DNA of 64,000 nt, taken from assembly GCF_900129095.1 (NCBI RefSeq), contig NZ_FQVA01000004.1:1-64000 (forward strand), given 5' to 3'. A program made the position numbers and the translations under genes. The stretch is from Microbulbifer donghaiensis. GTDB taxonomy: Bacteria; Pseudomonadota; Gammaproteobacteria; Pseudomonadales; Cellvibrionaceae. The notes under the pieces are model-generated. The model saw only the letters and a program-made list of their open reading frames with translations, did not search any database and had not been told where the DNA came from. Positions 8,340 to 17,835 of this stretch are shown in pieces; position 1 is the first letter of the stretch, and each line of letters opens with the position of its first letter.

Positions 8340-9712
8340 TGAGCGCGACGATGACCGCGACCAAGACGGCACCGCCGGGAATTGCCAAGGCGGAATACGC
8401 CCGCCGTCGCGCGCGCCTGGTCGCCAGTATGGAGCCGGGCAGCCTTGCGATTGTGCCCGCGGCTCGCGAACAGCTGCGCTCGCGGGATACCTATTTCCCG
8501 TTCCGCCAGGACAGCGATTTTCTCTACCTGAGCGGATTCAACGAGCCCGAGGCGCTGCTGGTCCTGGTGCCGGGACGCACCCAGGGCGAGGCACTGCTTT
8601 TCTGCCGGGAGCGGGATGCGGAAAAAGAGATGTGGGACGGTCCGCGACTGGGGCCGGAGCGCGCGGCAGAGCAGTGTGGTCTGTGCGATGCTTTTCCGAT
8701 CTGCGACCTCGATGACATTCTGCCGGGGCTGATCGAGGGTCGCGAGCGTATCTATTTTACGATGGGACACTTCCCGCAGCTCGACCGGCGGCTGCAGAGC
8801 TACCTGCAGGCCATTGATGCGGCGCCCGGCAGCGCCGGTGCGCCGGAAATGGTCGGATTGGATCACCTGCTGCACGATCTGCGGCTGTACAAGAGTGCCC
8901 AGGAATTGCGCCTGATGGCACACGCGGCGGAGATCAGCGCCGCGGCGCACCGCCGCGCCATGGCGCGCTGCCGCCCCGGCCTGTACGAGTACCACCTGGA
9001 AGCCGAAATACTGCATGGTTTTGTCGCCGCCGGTGCGCGGGAACCCGCCTATCCGACGATTGTTGGCGGCGGCAGGAATGCGCTGGTCATGCACTACTGC
9101 AGCAATAGCGCAGCGCTGCGAAGCGGTGATCTGGTGTTGGTGGATGCCGGCTGTGAATACCGCGGCTACGCCGCCGACGTGACCCGCACCTACCCGGTCA
9201 ACGGGCGCTTCAGCGGGGAGCAGAAGGCGCTGTATGAGATTGTGCTGGCCGGGCAGGCCGCGGCCATCGAGCAGATCCGCATCGGCAATCACTGGGACCA
9301 ACCCCACGCGGCGAGTGTGGCAGTCATCACCCAGGGCCTGGTGGATCTGGGCCTGCTGCGCGGCGAGGTCAGCGGCCTGATCGAGTCCGGCGCCTATCGC
9401 CGTTTCTATATGCACCGCGCCGGTCACTGGCTGGGCATGGACGTGCACGATGCCGGCGACTACCGCGTGCACGGACAGTGGCGCCAGTTGGAGTCCGGCA
9501 TGGCCATGACGGTGGAACCGGGTATCTACGTTGCCGTGGATGACGATACAGTACCGGAAAAATTCCGCGGTATCGGCATTCGTATCGAGGACGATGTGGC
9601 GCTGACCAAAGAAGGCCCGCAGGTGCTGTCTGCGGCGGCGCCGAAAACCGTGGCGGACATCGAATACACCATGCGCCAGGGACAGGATCTGGTGCAGGAG
9701 GAACTGTGGTGA
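8339..9712 (+). CDS. pepP: Xaa-Pro aminopeptidase
   Basis: PepP removes N-terminal residues that precede proline. The 457-residue product has an N-terminal aminopeptidase-P domain (FRQDSDFLYLSGF) and a C-terminal pita-bread metallopeptidase domain. The dimanganese ligands are visible in order: Asp in LVDAGCEYRG, Asp in AADVTRTYPV, His in GHWLGMDVHD, Glu in MTVEPGIYV and Glu in GIRIEDDVAL. It starts within the ygfB stop and overlaps ubiH, the conserved ygfB–pepP–ubiH–ubiI order. Confidence 0.95.
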   Translation: MSATMTATKTAPPGIAKAEYARRRARLVASMEPGSLAIVPAAREQLRSRDTYFPFRQDSDFLYLSGFNEPEALLVLVPGRTQGEALLFCRERDAEKEMWDGPRLGPERAAEQCGLCDAFPICDLDDILPGLIEGRERIYFTMGHFPQLDRRLQSYLQAIDAAPGSAGAPEMVGLDHLLHDLRLYKSAQELRLMAHAAEISAAAHRRAMARCRPGLYEYHLEAEILHGFVAAGAREPAYPTIVGGGRNALVMHYCSNSAALRSGDLVLVDAGCEYRGYAADVTRTYPVNGRFSGEQKALYEIVLAGQAAAIEQIRIGNHWDQPHAASVAVITQGLVDLGLLRGEVSGLIESGAYRRFYMHRAGHWLGMDVHDAGDYRVHGQWRQLESGMAMTVEPGIYVAVDDDTVPEKFRGIGIRIEDDVALTKEGPQVLSAAAPKTVADIEYTMRQGQDLVQEELW

Positions 9713-10950
9713 GTGAGCAATTACATACGGTGGATGTCGCCATTGTCGGCGGCGGTATGGCCGGCGCCAGCCTGGCGCTGATGCTGGCCCGGTACTGCCC
9801 GCAATTGTCGGTAGCGCTGCTGGAGCAGCGGGCCCTGCCGGATGCGGGCGCCAGCGTGCAGTTGCCCAGTTTCGATACCCGCGCCACCGCAATCTCTGCG
9901 GGCAGCCTGCAAGTCTTCTCCGAACTGGGGCTCTGGCCGCGGTTGCGCGACTACAGCGCGCCAATCCGACGCATACAGGTCAGCGACCGCGGTCACGCGC
10001 TCGGGGTCTCCCTGTGCGCGGAGCGGCAAGAGCGCGCCAGCTTCCAGGGTATGCTCGGCGCAGTGATTGAAAATGCCGCGCTGGGCCCGGTTCTGCACGA
10101 CGCGCTGGCGGGCACGCCGGTGCGGCTGTTGGCGCCGGCACAGGTGACCGCGGTGCAGATGGGTGTCGATGGCGCACAGCTGCGCTGGCGCGCCGCGGAC
10201 GACTGCGCAGAGCGCGAATTACGGGCGTCGCTGCTGGTGGTGGCGGACGGCGTTAATTCGCCGCTGTGCCGACAGCTGGGTATCGAAACCGAAACGGTGC
10301 AGTACCGGCAGCGGGCGCTGGTCACTACAGTTGGACTGCAGCGGGATCACGGCGGCGTCGCTTACGAGCGTTTTACCGACGCGGGGCCCATGGCGCTGCT
10401 GCCATTGCCCAAACGCAACGGCCAGCACCGCATGGCGCTGGTGTGGACCTGCGCGGAAGCGGAGGCCGGGTCGCTGGCCGAGTTGAGCGAGGACGCGTTT
10501 GTCGAGCGGCTACAGCGCGCCTTCGGCTGGCGCGCCGGTCGGATTCAGCGGGCCGGCAGCCTGCACAGCTATCCGCTTAGCCTGTCGCTGGCGCGGGAGC
10601 AGTGGCGCCGCCACCTGGTGCTGGTTGGCAACTGCGCACATTTTCTGCACCCGGTGGCGGGGCAGGGCTTCAATCTGACGCTGCGCGACTGTTACGGTCT
10701 CGTGCAGGCGCTGGCCGGTGCGGGTGCGGCGCAAATTTCAACGGGTCAGCTAGACTTGTTGGAGGAGTATGGTCGGGGTCGGCAGCTGGACCAGCAACTG
10801 ACGATTGGTTTCAGCGACCGGATCCCATCCCTCTTTGCCTCCTCCAGCCTGTTGATTCAGGGTTTGCGCCAGGCGGGTATGCTTGGGTTGGCCCTGGCGC
10901 CGCCGCTGCGCGCGAGTTTCGCCGGTCAGGCAGCGGGTTTTGGGCTTTAA
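9709..10950 (+). CDS. ubiH: 2-octaprenyl-6-methoxyphenol hydroxylase
   Basis: This FAD monooxygenase hydroxylates the ring during aerobic ubiquinone synthesis. It shows the Rossmann FAD motif VAIVGGGMAGASLAL, the DTRATAISAGS segment, VVADGVNSPLCR, and the ribityl-binding region GNCAHFLHPVAGQGFNLTLRD seen in UbiH. GTG at 9709 overlaps the pepP stop by four bases, with GGAGGAA just upstream; GTG at 9706 is an equally legal start. It is followed 57 bases later by a paralogue, ubiI. Confidence 0.93.
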   Translation: MSEQLHTVDVAIVGGGMAGASLALMLARYCPQLSVALLEQRALPDAGASVQLPSFDTRATAISAGSLQVFSELGLWPRLRDYSAPIRRIQVSDRGHALGVSLCAERQERASFQGMLGAVIENAALGPVLHDALAGTPVRLLAPAQVTAVQMGVDGAQLRWRAADDCAERELRASLLVVADGVNSPLCRQLGIETETVQYRQRALVTTVGLQRDHGGVAYERFTDAGPMALLPLPKRNGQHRMALVWTCAEAEAGSLAELSEDAFVERLQRAFGWRAGRIQRAGSLHSYPLSLSLAREQWRRHLVLVGNCAHFLHPVAGQGFNLTLRDCYGLVQALAGAGAAQISTGQLDLLEEYGRGRQLDQQLTIGFSDRIPSLFASSSLLIQGLRQAGMLGLALAPPLRASFAGQAAGFGL

Positions 10951-11007
10951 TTGTGCCCACCGGTCGGTTTGATATCGATCGGCTCACATCAGCGGAATAG
11001 GCAACTT

Positions 11008-12243
11008 ATGATCAGACACCGTTTGGATATCGCCATCGTCGGCGCCGGTATGGTGGGCCTGGCCCAGGCCGCGCTGTTGGCGGTGCGCCATCCGCAACTG
11101 CGTGTGGCGCTGCTGGAGGCTTCTACCGAGGTGCCGCAGATATCCGCGGATCACTACGACCCCCGCGTGGTCGCCCTGACCCAGGCCTCCTGCGAACTGC
11201 TCGAGGAGATTGGCGCCTGGGAGGAAATCGGTGACCGCCGCGCCTGTCCCTACACCGAGATGCGTGTCTGGGACGCGGAGGGAACCGGGTCTGTGCGCTT
11301 CAACAGCCGCGATGTGCAGATGCCAAACCTCGGCCACATCGTTGAGAACAATGTGGTGGTGGCGGCGCTGCGCGCGCACATCGAGGCCCTGCCGAATGTC
11401 GAGCTGGTCAGTGGTTTCCGCCTGGAAAGCTGGTGGCGCGACTGCGGCCTCTGGCACTTGCAGCCGCGCAGCGAGCGCACGAACCTCGTCGAAGGTCTCG
11501 AGGAGAGTGCGGAGACCTTGCGCACGCGCCTGCTGATCGGTGCCGACGGCGCACGCTCCAAGGTGCGCGACCTGCTGCACATCCGCTCGCGGGATACGGA
11601 CTATCACCAGACGGCACTGGTGTGCGTGGCGCGCAGTGAAAAGCCCCATCAACACACCGCCTGGCAGCGTTTTCTGAAAACCGGGCCGCTGGCATTTCTG
11701 CCCCTGGCCGGGCTCGGCGACGAGCATCACTGTGCGGTGGTCTGGTCTGCCGACGAGGATCTGGCGCGCGAACTGGTGATGCTGGATGACCAGGCTTTTT
11801 GTCTGAACCTGGAAAAGGCCTTCGAAAGCCGTCTCGGCCGCGTGGAATCGGTCAGCGAGCGTTTCTCCTTCCCCCTGCGCGCGCGCCACGCAGAATCTTA
11901 CTGTGGACCGGGCGCGGTCCTGATCGGCGACGCGGCCCACAGCATCCACCCGCTGGCGGGGCAGGGCGTAAACCTGGGCTTACAGGACGTGCGCGTTCTC
12001 AGCGATGAAATCGGCCGCGCGCTCAAACGCGGCCTGGAACCCGCAGATTCCTCGGTGCTCGAGCGCTACCAGCGCCGCCGCCGCGGTGACAACGCGGCCA
12101 CCCTGAAAGCCATGAGCACCTTTAAATCCCTGTTCGGTGCCGGCGACCTGCACTGGCGCTGGCTGCGCAATACCGGATTGAGTATGGTGGACGCCAGCCC
12201 GCTGCTGAAGAAACGCATTATTCTGCGCGCAATGGCGGTGTAG
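11008..12243 (+). CDS. ubiI: Ubiquinone C5-hydroxylase, UbiI/VisC type
   Basis: The 411-residue FAD monooxygenase is homologous to UbiH. It has IAIVGAGMVGLAQAALL, the DPRVVALTQAS segment, IGADGARSKVRDLL and LIGDAAHSIHPLAGQGVNLG. Its position directly after ubiH matches visC (ubiI) of E. coli and Pseudomonas. The start ATG 11008 precedes the FAD motif by the normal distance; the frame is open back to 10951. Assignment to UbiI rather than UbiF rests on synteny. Confidence 0.9.
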   Translation: MIRHRLDIAIVGAGMVGLAQAALLAVRHPQLRVALLEASTEVPQISADHYDPRVVALTQASCELLEEIGAWEEIGDRRACPYTEMRVWDAEGTGSVRFNSRDVQMPNLGHIVENNVVVAALRAHIEALPNVELVSGFRLESWWRDCGLWHLQPRSERTNLVEGLEESAETLRTRLLIGADGARSKVRDLLHIRSRDTDYHQTALVCVARSEKPHQHTAWQRFLKTGPLAFLPLAGLGDEHHCAVVWSADEDLARELVMLDDQAFCLNLEKAFESRLGRVESVSERFSFPLRARHAESYCGPGAVLIGDAAHSIHPLAGQGVNLGLQDVRVLSDEIGRALKRGLEPADSSVLERYQRRRRGDNAATLKAMSTFKSLFGAGDLHWRWLRNTGLSMVDASPLLKKRIILRAMAV

Positions 12244-12326
12244 CGCCTCGGTGCGAGCTTGGCCCGACTCCAGCGGGCCGCTCCCACCACTGCCGACAGA
12301 GAATTCATAAAAAAGGCCCCTCACTC

Positions 12327-13310
12327 TTGAGCCACTGGAACGCCGTTTATCAGTTTCCCATCGACAAGGATCTCAGCGAACTGGCACAGTTTATTCAGCG
12401 CTATCGCCTGCCGCTGCGCATCGCTGAGGAAAACAATCACCAGATTCTTTCCAGTCTCGATCCGCGCCTGAGCGAGCTGCTGTTGCCGCTGTTGCAGCGC
12501 TGGGATGCCGGTGAAATCCGCTTTGCCGATGTGCATCTGGAGCAGGCCCCCGCCGAGGAGCCGGGCGCGGATGCGGCGACGGAGGAGCCGGCGGACTTTG
12601 AAGCGGGTGCGGGTGCCGCTGCCCGGCAGGACGAAGAGGAAAACAGGAAACTTGCCGTCGCCTCGCCGCTGCCGACCTGGCCCTGGCGAAAAACACCGCT
12701 CAGCCTGACCCTGATCGCGCTGAGTTTTCTCGGTTGGTTTTTGCTCGCCAACAACCTGGTGGATGCACTGTTGATCTATCCCGATCGCGCTGGTGACTTC
12801 CAGTTGGGTAATTCCACCCTGGCCTGGCATTTGGCGCACGGCGAATACTGGCGCTTGTGGACGCCGGCGCTGGTGCATTTTTCCCTGCCCCACGCGCTGT
12901 TCAATGCACTGGGGATCTGGATTCTCGGCCGGCCGCTGGAAGCGCGCGCCGGCACCTTGCCGTTTGCCGCGCTGGTGCTGTTGAGTGCGGCGGCCTCCAA
13001 TCTGACCCAGTATTACTGGTCGCCACGGGTTGTCTTCGGCGGAATGTCCGGCGTCGTCTATGCACTGGTCGGCTGTGTTTTCGTGCTGCAACGCTGGCAA
13101 CCGGGCTGGCGCGATGTGCCGGCCGGTTTAGTACCGCTGGCGGTCGGCTGGTTGCTATTCTGCGCGGCCGGGCTGATGACCCTGTTCTTTGGTGTCGGCG
13201 TAGCCAATGCCGCCCATATCGGCGGATTTGTCGCCGGCATTTTACTGGCGTTGATATATTGTCGGGTCGGCGGCGCGCGAAATTTTTCCCCCGATAGCGG
13301 GGCAGCCTGA
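12327..13310 (+). CDS. GlpG-type rhomboid intramembrane serine protease
   Basis: The 327-residue product has an N-terminal cytosolic NRho-like domain (about 1–70), an acidic Ala/Glu-rich linker (about 72–108), and a six-helix rhomboid core. Catalytic Ser241 lies in GGMSGVVYAL and His297 in NAAHIGGFVAG. The HFSLPHALFNALG segment supplies the conserved His and Asn. It should cleave membrane-protein substrates in the inner membrane. The start is TTG at 12327, the best fit to the NRho N-terminus, with AAAAGG upstream. The CNNM-type gene begins 5 bases after it. Confidence 0.9.
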   Translation: MSHWNAVYQFPIDKDLSELAQFIQRYRLPLRIAEENNHQILSSLDPRLSELLLPLLQRWDAGEIRFADVHLEQAPAEEPGADAATEEPADFEAGAGAAARQDEEENRKLAVASPLPTWPWRKTPLSLTLIALSFLGWFLLANNLVDALLIYPDRAGDFQLGNSTLAWHLAHGEYWRLWTPALVHFSLPHALFNALGIWILGRPLEARAGTLPFAALVLLSAAASNLTQYYWSPRVVFGGMSGVVYALVGCVFVLQRWQPGWRDVPAGLVPLAVGWLLFCAAGLMTLFFGVGVANAAHIGGFVAGILLALIYCRVGGARNFSPDSGAA

Positions 13311-13315
13311 GGCCT

Positions 13316-14431
13316 ATGATTTTACTGATTGTCTACGTGCTGATAGCACTCGGCTTTTCTTTTCTGTGTTCCATTGCCGAGTCAGTTATTCTCAGTGTCA
13401 CCAGGCCCTATGTCAGCCTGCTCGAGCGCGACGGCAGCCGGGCCGGCCGTTTGCTGCGCAAGCTCAAGGACGATATCAACGCGCCCCTGGCCGCAATTCT
13501 GACGCTGAATACGATTGCCCACACCGCCGGAGCTGCTGGGGCCGGCGCCCAGGCGGCCAGCGTTTTCGGTAATCAGTATCTCGGTCTGGCGTCGGCGGTG
13601 CTGACTCTGCTGATTCTCGTTTTTTCCGAAATTATTCCGAAAACCCTCGGTGCCCTCTACTGGCGACAGCTGGCACCGGTAACCGCTTACGCACTGCGTT
13701 TCCTGGTGTGGCTGTTGTATCCCTTTGTGAAAATGTCCGAATGGTTGACGCGCGGTATGTCCCGCGGGCCAACGCTGACCGGATTCAGTCGCGATGAATT
13801 TGCGGTGATGGCGGAGATTGGCGAGGCCGAGGGCCAGCTGGAACGCCGCGAGTCGAGTATTTTGCGCAATCTGTTTTTTACCTTGCGCGATTACTCCGTG
13901 CGCGAAGTCATGACACCGCGCACGGTGGTCTATTCCCTGTCCCAGGATGCGAGCGTGACGGAGTCGTACGAGGATGTGGAGAAGAGCCGTTTTTCCCGCA
14001 TCCCCGTGTACGAGCAGGGCGATCCGGATTGCGTGGTCGGTTTCGTGTTGAAGCAGGAGTTGTTGCTCGCCTTTGCCAAGGGCGAGCGGGACAGGAAACT
14101 GGCGGAATTTCGCCGCGATATGTTGATGCTGCCGGAAACTGCCACAATTTATCAGGCCTTCCAGAAAATGCTTTCGCGGCGCGTGCAGATCAGTGCGGTG
14201 CTGGATGAGTACGGCGGCCTCGAGGGCCTGGTGACGCTCGAGGATCTGCTGGAAAGCCTGTTGGGCGAAGAGATCGTGGACGAGGCGGACAAGACACCGG
14301 ACCGCCAGGAAGTGGCGAAACGCCTGTGGCGATTGCGCGCGAAAAGGCACGGCTTAAAGGTAGACGAAGCCGCGCAACAGGAGCAAGATAGCAAAGAGAT
14401 TGATGACAGGGCCGACAGGGAACGCGATTGA
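13316..14431 (+). CDS. CNNM-family membrane protein with CBS pair
   Basis: Residues 1–180 form a DUF21/CNNM transmembrane domain (SIAESVILSVTRPY, AAILTLNTIAHTAGAAGAG, FSEIIPKTLGALYW), and a CBS pair follows (about 195–320, EVMTPRTVVYSLSQDA and LDEYGGLEGLVTLEDLLE). The C-terminal CorC/HlyC domain of larger relatives is missing; the protein ends in a charged tail. Family members move Mg2+ or related cations. It is probably in an operon with the rhomboid gene. Confidence 0.88.
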   Translation: MILLIVYVLIALGFSFLCSIAESVILSVTRPYVSLLERDGSRAGRLLRKLKDDINAPLAAILTLNTIAHTAGAAGAGAQAASVFGNQYLGLASAVLTLLILVFSEIIPKTLGALYWRQLAPVTAYALRFLVWLLYPFVKMSEWLTRGMSRGPTLTGFSRDEFAVMAEIGEAEGQLERRESSILRNLFFTLRDYSVREVMTPRTVVYSLSQDASVTESYEDVEKSRFSRIPVYEQGDPDCVVGFVLKQELLLAFAKGERDRKLAEFRRDMLMLPETATIYQAFQKMLSRRVQISAVLDEYGGLEGLVTLEDLLESLLGEEIVDEADKTPDRQEVAKRLWRLRAKRHGLKVDEAAQQEQDSKEIDDRADRERD

Positions 14432-14569
14432 TCCGGTGGTTGAAATTGCGGAACCCGCTCCCCATCTTTTAGTCTCAAGGTAAGCTTCGCCGATTTTATG
14501 GCCTTCTTTTTCAGGCGCTTCATGTGATCGGCACCCGCAAAGGCAACGAGGTTTTCTGAGGCCGACATA

Positions 14570-14869
14570 GTGCGAATCGGGATTCTCTATCTAGTCCTTC
14601 AGGCAGTATTGTTGTGCGCAACAGTACAGGCCGCGCCCGTCGCCGCCGACGCATTTGCGCCCGATGTTGCCAGCCTGTTGCAGGCGCCAGGCTGTGGTGG
14701 CGGTGTCGCGGCCGAAGACAACGATGCCGATGACGACCTGCACACTGTCGCCGTCCCCATTCTGCGGCCAGGCGCGGAGATTGCGCCGCTCTTTTCCACT
14801 GTTGGGCTTTTGCCCCTGCCCAGGCCTCGCGAAGGCCATGCCATTCGCGCGCCCCCCTCACTGACGTAA
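14570..14869 (+). CDS. Possible small secreted protein
   Basis: The 99-residue ORF starts at GTG 14570 with TGAGG upstream and begins with a good signal peptide (MRIGILYLVLQAVLLCATVQA, cleavage near AQA/AP). The mature part is short and without recognisable domains: a GCGGGV patch, an acidic EDNDADDDL patch, then a Pro-rich end. No homologue is recognised. It may be real because of the signal peptide, but chance cannot be excluded. Confidence 0.4.
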   Translation: MRIGILYLVLQAVLLCATVQAAPVAADAFAPDVASLLQAPGCGGGVAAEDNDADDDLHTVAVPILRPGAEIAPLFSTVGLLPLPRPREGHAIRAPPSLT

Positions 14870-14988
14870 CTCTCCATTTTTTGTTTCAAACAACTGCTTA
14901 GCGTCCGCTGTATTTCTGCGGAGGCAGCGTTATCGAGTTAGTTTGTGTCCCTCGCTTTGCCGGGCACAAGAACCAGTGAGTTACGATT

Positions 14989-15555
14989 ATGAAAAACCTG
15001 AATGTTCTACAGCTGCACGAATTCGACAAGCTCGTTTTTCCCGATGAATTCAGTGAACTTAGCCTCGATTCTCCGGCGCTCAGTTTTATGTCGGATTTCA
15101 AGAGCCACCACCCCGCCTTGCTGACCCGCTCAGTTTCCGCCCTGGATGCTGCCCAGGTGATGCAGGCGGGCCATTTGAGCGCCTTGCTGGTGCTCGACCG
15201 GGAGGGCGTATTTACCGGCCTGCTGACCGCGGACGATATTTCCTACCAGCGCGTTATGCAGCGCGTGGCCGAAGGCGTGCCGCGACAGGAACTGACGGTG
15301 GGCGACCTGATGCGCGCGCGCAGTGAACTCAAGATCCTGAGTTACCAGCAGGTGGAGAAAAGCAGCATCCGTGACGTGCTGGAGGCGATGCGCCGTCAGG
15401 GTCAGCGAGACTGTCTGGTGGTCGATCTGCACAACCATCACGTGCGTGGGCTGATCTGTGCCTCTGAGGTGGGCAAACGACTGCACGCAGATATCCAGAT
15501 AAACGCCGTGCCGACTTTTGCCGATATCCAGCGCGCCGTGTCGCCGGCGCACTAG
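14989..15555 (+). CDS. CBS-domain protein
   Basis: The 188-residue cytosolic protein consists of a 35-residue N-terminal tail and two CBS motifs. The first, about 40–105, shows LLTRSVSALDAAQVMQAGHL and LVLDREGVFTGLLTADDI. The second, about 108–170, shows LTVGDLMRARSELKIL and CLVVDLHNHHVRGLICASEV. Stand-alone CBS pairs usually bind adenine nucleotides and regulate a partner; no partner is evident. It converges on the oxygenase gene downstream. Confidence 0.82.
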   Translation: MKNLNVLQLHEFDKLVFPDEFSELSLDSPALSFMSDFKSHHPALLTRSVSALDAAQVMQAGHLSALLVLDREGVFTGLLTADDISYQRVMQRVAEGVPRQELTVGDLMRARSELKILSYQQVEKSSIRDVLEAMRRQGQRDCLVVDLHNHHVRGLICASEVGKRLHADIQINAVPTFADIQRAVSPAH

Positions 15556-15565
15556 GTGACATACC

Positions 15566-15598
15566 GCGGCCACCGGCGGCCTGGCTGCCGGTGGTCGC
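15566..15598. other. Hairpin in convergent gap
   Basis: The 12-base arms GCGGCCACCGGC (15566–15577) and GCCGGTGGTCGC (15587–15598) pair with one wobble, between the convergent CBS and oxygenase genes. There is no T-run, so it may be a repeat remnant or a factor-dependent end. The GGCCACCGG core also occurs in the argE–argA palindrome. Confidence 0.5.
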
Positions 15599-15615
15599 CA
15601 TTCCCTTCCCTTCCC

Positions 15616-16308
15616 TCAGAGTGCCGGGTCGATACTGTCGCCGAGACTGTTATTGACCCGGAACCAGCCGGTGACGCTGTAGCGCGGCCGGTTGACCGTC
15701 AGTACCTCGTGGGGAAAATCCTCACTGAGAAAAATCACCATTTGCCCGAAGCGCGGCGCCACTTTCAGGAAGGGGTCGGCCGATGGCGCGTCGTTCGTTT
15801 CCGGTGGATATATGGCCAGCTCGCCACCGTCGCGCGGCTGCCAGTTCGGCGTCAGGTAGAGCACGGTACTCAACACCCGGTTGGTACTGCCCTTGAAGGC
15901 GTCCAGGTGTTTCTTGTAGAAGGTGCCGCGGTCGTAGTAGGCGTAGTGGCACTCGTAATCGAACAGTCCCAGAAACAAGCGGCGGTTCAGTCCCAGTCGC
16001 AGCGTTTCCATCCAGCTCAGATAGGCGGTCACCGCCGGGTTGGAGCTGTCCAGCCAGAATATTTCGTCGCTGCGCACGAAGCGGTTCAGCTGGTGCTCCT
16101 CCTCGCGGCCGATGCCGGCGCGCCTGAAACGCTCGCGGTCGATGGACCTGAAGTGGCGCAGCAGTCCCGCCAGCATCGCCGGCGGCAGCGGTGCCGGCAG
16201 TACGATATAGCCGTCCTTGCGCAGGGCAGCGGCGATCAGGTCCATGGGGTCGCCGTCGTCTGGACCGAAGCGGCGGTCCTCCGCGAGGGCAGAAATAGCG
16301 GCGTTCAA
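15616..16308 (-). CDS. 2OG-Fe(II) dioxygenase (prolyl hydroxylase-like)
   Basis: The 230-residue protein carries the facial triad of Fe(II)/2-oxoglutarate oxygenases. HLD appears in FYKKHLDAFKG, the distal His in SEDFPHEVLTV, and the 2OG-binding Arg in YSVTGWFRVN. It resembles small prolyl-4-hydroxylase-like oxygenases of Pseudomonas. The substrate is unknown. The frame opens with TTG at 16308 preceded by GGAG; an internal ATG 21 codons later (MDLIAAALRKDGYIVLP) is another plausible start. Confidence 0.85.
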   Translation of the reverse strand: MNAAISALAEDRRFGPDDGDPMDLIAAALRKDGYIVLPAPLPPAMLAGLLRHFRSIDRERFRRAGIGREEEHQLNRFVRSDEIFWLDSSNPAVTAYLSWMETLRLGLNRRLFLGLFDYECHYAYYDRGTFYKKHLDAFKGSTNRVLSTVLYLTPNWQPRDGGELAIYPPETNDAPSADPFLKVAPRFGQMVIFLSEDFPHEVLTVNRPRYSVTGWFRVNNSLGDSIDPAL

Positions 16309-16659
16309 TCGGGGAGCTCCGGAAATGCGGACAGCGGCGGGATGCCGCCCGTGGGGGTGCGTTCTTATACACGCAAAACCCGACAGGGCAAAGCAATATT
16401 GACGCGCCGCGATTCGCGGCCCCGGCTGGGGCGGCGGCCACAGATATCGGGGCCTGCCAGCCGCCGCGGCCGGACGGGCAATTTCGCTAAAGAGCGCCGC
16501 CGAATCTTTGGCGGTAACGGCGGCACTCGGCAGGTTTTAGTCCCAGTGCCTGCTAGGCTTGCAGATCATATACGTATTAGATGTGGGCCGACTGGTCACG
16601 CCAGCGGCCGAGCCGCTAGAATACGCCGCTTTCTTAACCTGCTGAATTGAGAACAAAAG
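16309..16659. other. Intergenic region upstream of gcvT
   Basis: This 351-base divergent gap has no ORF that I trust. I looked for a glycine riboswitch, frequent ahead of gcvT, and did not find its conserved core. A TAGAAT at 16617–16622, about 38 bases before the gcvT start, is a possible -10 box. The palindrome ATACGTAT lies near 16570. Confidence 0.4.
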
Positions 16660-17748
16660 ATGGGAAACAGAACGCCTCTGTATGACACGCATGTCGCCAT
16701 GGGCGGCAAAATGGTGGATTTCGGTGGATGGGACATGCCGCTGCACTACGGATCTCAGCTGGAAGAGCACAACAAAGTGCGTACCGATGCGGGCATGTTC
16801 GATGTCTCCCATATGACCGTGGTCGATGTGGACGGCGACGGCGCCCGCGACTACCTGCGCTACCTGCTGGCCAATGACGTGGCCAAGCTGGATGGCTCGC
16901 CGGGCAAGGCGCTCTACACCGGCATGCTGAACGAACAGGGCGGTGTGATCGACGACCTGATCGTCTACCTGCGCGATCCGGGCTACCGGGTGGTGGTGAA
17001 CTGTGCCACCCGCGAGAAGGATCTGGCGTGGATGAACAAGCAGGCAGAAGGCTTCGACGTGACCCTGAGCGAGCGCCCGCACCTGGCCATGGTGGCTATC
17101 CAGGGTCCGAACGCGCTGGCCAAGGCCAAGGACGTGCTGGGTATCGACTGGATCTCTTCCATCGACAGCCTCAAGCCGTTCCAGAGCGTGGCCCGCGGCG
17201 AATGGTTCGTGGCCCGCACCGGCTATACCGGCGAAGACGGCCTGGAAATCATGCTGGCCGGTGAGGATGCACCGGGCTTCTGGCGCGCGCTGGCAGACGC
17301 CGGTGTGGCGCCCTGCGGCCTCGGCGCCCGCGACACCCTGCGCCTCGAAGCGGGGATGAACCTGTACGGCCACGAAATGGATGAGGAGACCTCGCCGCTG
17401 GTAGCGAACATGGCCTGGACCGTTGCCTGGCAGCCGGAGGATCGCAACTTTATCGGCCGCAAGCCGCTGGAGCAGGAAAAGGCAGCCGGCGTAAAAGAGA
17501 AACTGGTGGGCCTGGTGCTGGAAGAACGCGGTGTACTGCGCGCTGATCAGCCGGTGGTAGTGGACGGCAGCGAAGACCGCGGTATCATCACCAGCGGTAC
17601 ATTTTCTCCGACCCTGGGCTACTCTATCGCGCTCGCGCGGGTACCGGCGACCGTAGGGGACAGTGCCCAGGTGGAAATACGCAAGAAGCTGGTGCCGGTC
17701 AAGGTCGTGAAGCCTTGCTTTGTGCGTAACGGCAAATCGGTAATCTGA
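16660..17748 (+). CDS. gcvT: Glycine cleavage system T protein (aminomethyltransferase)
   Basis: GcvT moves the aminomethyl carbon from lipoylated GcvH to tetrahydrofolate, releasing ammonia. The 362-residue product has the family N-terminus ([20 protein letters not shown]), [26 protein letters not shown], and [20 protein letters not shown] with the conserved Glu and folate-binding residues. It is followed 87 bases later by gcvH. The gcvP gene is not next to this pair and must lie elsewhere. Confidence 0.95.
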   Translation: MGNRTPLYDTHVAMGGKMVDFGGWDMPLHYGSQLEEHNKVRTDAGMFDVSHMTVVDVDGDGARDYLRYLLANDVAKLDGSPGKALYTGMLNEQGGVIDDLIVYLRDPGYRVVVNCATREKDLAWMNKQAEGFDVTLSERPHLAMVAIQGPNALAKAKDVLGIDWISSIDSLKPFQSVARGEWFVARTGYTGEDGLEIMLAGEDAPGFWRALADAGVAPCGLGARDTLRLEAGMNLYGHEMDEETSPLVANMAWTVAWQPEDRNFIGRKPLEQEKAAGVKEKLVGLVLEERGVLRADQPVVVDGSEDRGIITSGTFSPTLGYSIALARVPATVGDSAQVEIRKKLVPVKVVKPCFVRNGKSVI

Positions 17749-17835
17749 CGGCTTTCTGGCGGCGGGCGAGCCCCTTCGCGGGCTTCCCGTAGCGGCTTGA
17801 TAATATTTACAGATGCTTAATCGAGGGATCACAGC

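Noticed and set aside
8093-9964. Open frame of 623 codons opposite pepP
   Set aside because: Antisense shadow of a well-recognised metallopeptidase.
9709-12243. ubiH and ubiI as a recent tandem duplication
   Set aside because: The pair is ancient and conserved in gammaproteobacteria, and the two sequences are clearly different.
16309-16659. Glycine riboswitch ahead of gcvT
   Set aside because: The conserved core and paired stems could not be found by eye.
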